From Evernia prunastri (lineage: Eukaryota; Ascomycota; Lecanoromycetes; Lecanorales; Parmeliaceae): DNA of 64,000 nucleotides. The stretch lies in contig NKYR01000051.1 in assembly GCA_003184365.1 (NCBI GenBank), positions 124,001 to 188,000 of the forward strand, read 5' to 3'. The translations under genes and the position numbers were made by a program. The notes beneath the pieces are model-generated. The model saw nothing but the letters and a program-made list of their open reading frames with translations, was not told the origin of the DNA and did not search any database. Below, piece by piece: positions 60,288 to 64,000 of this stretch (its first letter is position 1; each line of letters starts with the position of its first letter).

Positions 60288-61439
60288 CACTACAAGGAAG
60301 CATTAGCACTTCGATCAGGAAGATTTGACTTCGGGATTCGTTTACCTTGAATTATAGCAATCGTTTCTCTCCTAAAACTGTCATTCGAGAATACGTTGTT
60401 ATAAGTATATAGTCACTTGAACGTCGATACAAGCTAATTACGTGGGTGAGCACCTTTGAGAGGGATAAGACAGGAAAGGAAATTTGCGTAAGTGATGAGT
60501 TCACACCCTGCTCAATTCTCTCAGAGCCCATGAGATAAGATGTTCTTAGCCCCAACTTAGTCGATCACTGCGCTTTTCCACACCTCTTCACAATCAGGTA
60601 AATGGGCACACGGCGCAAGCCATCGCATATAGAGCCCTGCCACGGCTTTTAGCACTGCACTTCTGAAACTCTATATGAAAACCTCACTCCGCTTTCTACA
60701 CATCCTGCTCTTCTTCGACATGCTCGATGAACTACTTGGATCTAGCGAACTGACTAAAGCCACCTCACCTAGTAGGTTTGAGCTCCTTTACTCAAGATTG
60801 TTGTATGAGGACTTAGTATAGTATCAGGCAGCAGAGGATGGTATCGATGATGCTATGTGTCTCCTTTTGTACTCTTTGGGGCGCGGGTGGCAGACGAGGT
60901 ATCGGTGGGGATGGGTTAGTTCTAGGGTTGGCTCTCAACGAAAGCATATCAGCGGAGGCTAAACGCGTGGAGAAGAGCTGGAAGATTGGACTCGACGGTT
61001 GTGTATTGCGGTTGGATTTGATAACAAGCCTTCGGGGAACAGCTGAAAGAGTAATAGTATGAGCAGATACAGTATGGGGGGTTTTGGCGGCCTCAATGAT
61101 AGACCACAAACGGGCAGATAGGTCTGCGTAGACTGTCAGCTTTTCTCATGACTTTGTGAAAGCCGGTCATACGCAAAGGCATACTAGGAGTGTTCGATTG
61201 GTTGGTAGAGTCTGCTGGTTTGCGAAAAGTCTGGGGGAAGGGATATGGTAAAGGGATCAAGGAGGATTGAGAGATCTAACATAGAGAGTCACAGATGGGA
61301 TGGACATGAGACTTCACAAGTCAAGTAAGTCACAGCAGTATTATTCTCCATTAACAACTCTAGCTGTTGTCGGGTATCTTCAAGTTTGTACAACATGCAA
61401 TCTTTCCGTCTTCCTTTCCATCGTCTTGAGTCATAGACC
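60288..61439. other. Intergenic
   Basis: No gene supported. It contains the promoter of the F-box-like gene and the 3' flank of the next gene. Confidence 0.45.
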
Positions 61440-63080
61440 TTAGGCGGCGACAACGCTGTTGCGTGCAACCCATTCGGCCTTTTGGTCCGCCCACACTTGA
61501 TATGCCTGTCTTACCTCGTAGAGAGTCCCGAAGTCCTGACCAGCGCTCGATGTGAGCCTCACTGCATTCCACTTCTCTGGCACCGTGTGATCGAAGCGTC
61601 CCGCGTAATCTTTGTTCATCCCGATGACCAGGTCTTTGGGCCCTTGAATAGCCCGGAGGATGCCGTCAAATCCTGCTCTGGCAGGCGCGATTCGGACGCA
61701 TAGATTGCTGCTCGTGGAATTTGGCAGCACCTATTGAAGGAGATAGTATAAGTAATTGTTATTGCGATGGACAATACTTGGACGCTTACCTCTCCCTCAA
61801 TGACCACCGGCTTTCCGGACACGTGGTACATCACACATAGCTTGTCGCCTACGACGACAGCCCCGTGCCTGACCAAAAGATCGAGCTTATGCTTGCTCGG
61901 AACTCCCTTCAGAATCTCAGCGTCCACATTGTTGGCGCTGATCCAATCTCGATCATAAGGCTTTCCGATTGCTGCCGAAAAGATGCCGCCCATCCAAGCA
62001 TCTTTATCGAACGTTCTCTTGCTGGAACTAGAGCTTGACGTGCTGGAAGACGGGATTCCAGAACGCAAGGGGGCCATCGATGCCTTGGTCGAGGTCGGAA
62101 CTTTACTGCTAGGTGCCGAGGAAGATGGTGCAGCAGAGGCTTTTTCTGCCAGCGACAACTTGCGCGTATCGTCCGTCAGGTCATCGGTGAGGCTATCGGA
62201 GGCCGACGATTCGAATGGCAGCGCTGAGAGTTGAGACAAGGGCTCCCTCTGCTGGGACAACCCGCGAAGGACTTGGAGAAGCCCTGGTCCCATGGAAGAC
62301 TCGATGTGGATTGCAAGCACGCTTCCATCGTCCTTGCGGAAGAAGAGATTGTCTGTTACCATCAATGTTGTTGTTAGAAAAGGCTCCTTTGGTAAGGTTG
62401 GGTAGGATCTTACTGTGTTCAACGTGTTCACCGTGATCAGAGCTCTCGGTGAGATGCTCAGAGCTCGCAACATTGTTGGACCCGGGAAGAGAGGAAGGAG
62501 ATTCAGATGTTGGCGCTTGAGACCTCTCCATCTTGATCGTCGTATCGCTGAGAATACTTGCGTCTGGCAGGAAGGAATGATGGATGGTTGTTTGTTGATG
62601 GTTAGGTGTTGATTTAGCCTCGAATATTCCAGAATGATCGGCGTCACCCGCGTCCGAGAGAAAGGAATACTGGTCCATCACGTGATGGTTGCCGCGTGTT
62701 GACGCATTGGAGTCACTCTCGAAGCTTCCAGACTCATCATCCTCATCCACATCAGCAAGGCCGAGCTGGTCCGTCACCTCTTGATGGCCAGATGTTGCAG
62801 TACTTGGGCTACTCTCTCATGGTACTCGGAATCGCTGGCATCTGAAAAGTAAGGCCGATCGATTTCTTCATCATAGTCAGCTCATGTAATGCTTCAGTTG
62901 CTGCCAAAGGATTTCAGGGGAAGTACCTTCACTTGCGTCTTGCAAGGAAGAGAGATCTTGACTCGTCACCGTCCTTGAGTCATCGAGCTCCGTTACAGAG
63001 CTGTCAAGCTCACTGGCATCTGGCAAGAAGAAGCTTCCAGCTTCTTCGTCCTCTGGTCTTTGTGTAGTTCCGTTGTTCAT
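61440..63080 (-). CDS. Acidic, Ser-rich protein with conserved C-terminal region
   Basis: Well-supported exons are 62352-61790 and 61730-61440 (intron 59 nt, GTAAGC..TAG) and a preceding exon ending at 62414 (intron 61 nt). The first exon is likely 63080-62927, followed by one starting at 62841, but the join between 62841 and about 62770 needs a frame change I could not resolve. Total length is about 450-480 residues. The N-terminal part is acidic and repeats a short motif (SFFLPDASELDSS, YSFLSDAGDADHSG, HSFLPDASILSDT). The middle is a Ser/Pro/Lys linker. The C-terminal 190 residues look conserved: RDWISANNVDAEILKGVPSK, LCVMYHVSGKPVVIEGE, VIGMNKDYAGRFDH, then WNAVRLTSSAGQDFGTLYEV and RQAYQVWADQKAEW. 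No named family; no signal peptide or membrane segment. Probably a fungal-specific cytosolic or nuclear protein. Confidence 0.7.
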
Positions 63081-63428
63081 AGTGACCACAGTGCTTTATT
63101 TCATTCCAAAGTTCAGAAGTAGTGATGACTCTTGGGTTGATGAAACAAAAGATGTTGTGAAGAATATATTTATTTTTTGATGTCAGAGTTAGCCCGTCGA
63201 CGTTTTGTGCATAGAATCATAGAGATCGACCGCTAACGTTATTAGGAATAGTACTGTTGATGTCAGAATTGCGTGTCAAAGGAAGGAGCTGTGAAACAAA
63301 TATCTTAACCTTGACTGCGGAAGGGCATCTATACCCCAAACCCGGCTCTCTTCTTCTTTTATTGAAGTGATTTTTATATGATATAAGGCCATGTCGTCTT
63401 ATTCATGAGATTGTAGCAAGAATCATGC
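63081..63428. other. Promoter region of the acidic protein gene
   Basis: AT-rich with no gene; it should contain the minus-strand promoter. Confidence 0.4.
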
Positions 63429-63695
63429 ATGGAGAAAGAATTTGAAGCCTCCGGATCCGACCGACAATTGGACACCATCTTCCATCGCTTTTGCCCAGTT
63501 TTCGATGGCTACCGGCCAGTGAGAGTTGAAGCTTTCTTTCTAAGATCAATTCTTTCTCATTTAGAAGATCGATTTCTTTGGGCAGAACTCAAAACTTATA
63601 ACAAGTACTACTTTATTCGGGCATCGCATCTTCGCCAAAACCAAATGGAGTCAAATAGAGTCCCTCTTTTCCCTCTTCTTCGCGCATACCTTTGA
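63429..63695 (+). CDS. Possible small ORF, 88 aa
   Basis: An ATG-started frame with plausible composition (MEKEFEASGSDRQLDTIF, then FLRSILSHLEDRFLWAEL). No recognised domain and no neighbouring exon. It could be a real small gene, an exon of a gene running past the window, or chance. Confidence 0.25.
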   Translation: MEKEFEASGSDRQLDTIFHRFCPVFDGYRPVRVEAFFLRSILSHLEDRFLWAELKTYNKYYFIRASHLRQNQMESNRVPLFPLLRAYL

Positions 63696-64000
63696 TGATA
63701 TGATCCAAGACAGATTTGCTCTTGCTGTCGAACATCAAGAGACGCAAACCTCATAAACCCATCTTTGATACATTGTCACGAGGTCTCATGTTGAAAGCAA
63801 GCTTCAAACCTTCAAGAACGTCTAGCTTTACCTGCGAGCTTTATGTTTGGGCGGACTGAGCTGGCCGCAGTCTGGATTACATTAAAGCAGTGGATCTTGA
63901 TACTTGTAGAGTGCGTCCCTCGTGGACAGGATCCTCGCTTCCCTCGGGGACGCCACCCTACTGTAATTTCTCGCTCCCACAAGAAGTTGATATGATGAAT
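63696..64000. other. Window edge
   Basis: Nothing recognisable. Confidence 0.4.

Overview
This 64 kb window looks like a stretch of a filamentous ascomycete (Pezizomycotina) nuclear chromosome. The genes I can resolve have short GT..AG introns, mostly 51-165 nt, with CTGAC- or CTAAC-like branch sites. The gene families fit too: a fused betaine-lipid synthase, F-box proteins, an ankyrin protein with a fungal N-terminal domain, STAND/NACHT relics and small secreted proteins. I cannot place it more precisely than Dothideomycetes/Leotiomycetes-like. Gene density is low, and several coding regions are decayed.

Layout. 1-7 kb: gene graveyard, with an SNF2-helicase relic broken by four in-frame stops and a frameshifted NmrA-like relic. 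7.6-9 kb: intact ankyrin-repeat gene (-). 10.6-11.9 kb: a small hypothetical gene (+) and the end of a Cys-containing, secreted-type gene (-). 14-18.7 kb: two F-box genes, (+) and (-). 19.7-22.7 kb: six-exon BTA1 betaine-lipid synthase (+), the best-supported gene. 23.2-26.7 kb: two convergently spaced minus-strand genes for secreted proteins. One is a small 150-residue protein; the other is a 705-residue protein built of four copies of one module, with Lys-Arg sites after the first three. 29-31.3 kb: broken NACHT-ankyrin gene (+). 33-35.8 kb: a gene joining a transporter-like multi-span domain to a DXD glycosyltransferase (+). 35.8-40 kb: low-complexity DNA (long purine tract, microsatellites, Leu-coding hexamer repeats). 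40.2-41.5 kb: polytopic membrane protein (+). 41.5-56 kb: mostly non-coding or decayed, with diverged TATA-bearing repeats, three minisatellite-like arrays and the N-terminal relic of a flavin monooxygenase. 56.9-63.1 kb: three spliced minus-strand genes (helical hypothetical, F-box-like, acidic/Ser-rich protein).

The genes do not form an obvious pathway or secondary-metabolite cluster. The strongest candidates for something new are the four-module protein with candidate Kex2 sites (24.5-26.65 kb) and the transporter-glycosyltransferase fusion (33-35.8 kb). No tRNA, rRNA, CRISPR array or intact transposon was recognised. Exon boundaries were worked out by hand from frame continuity and splice signals. 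Family names rest on remembered motifs, not on searches.
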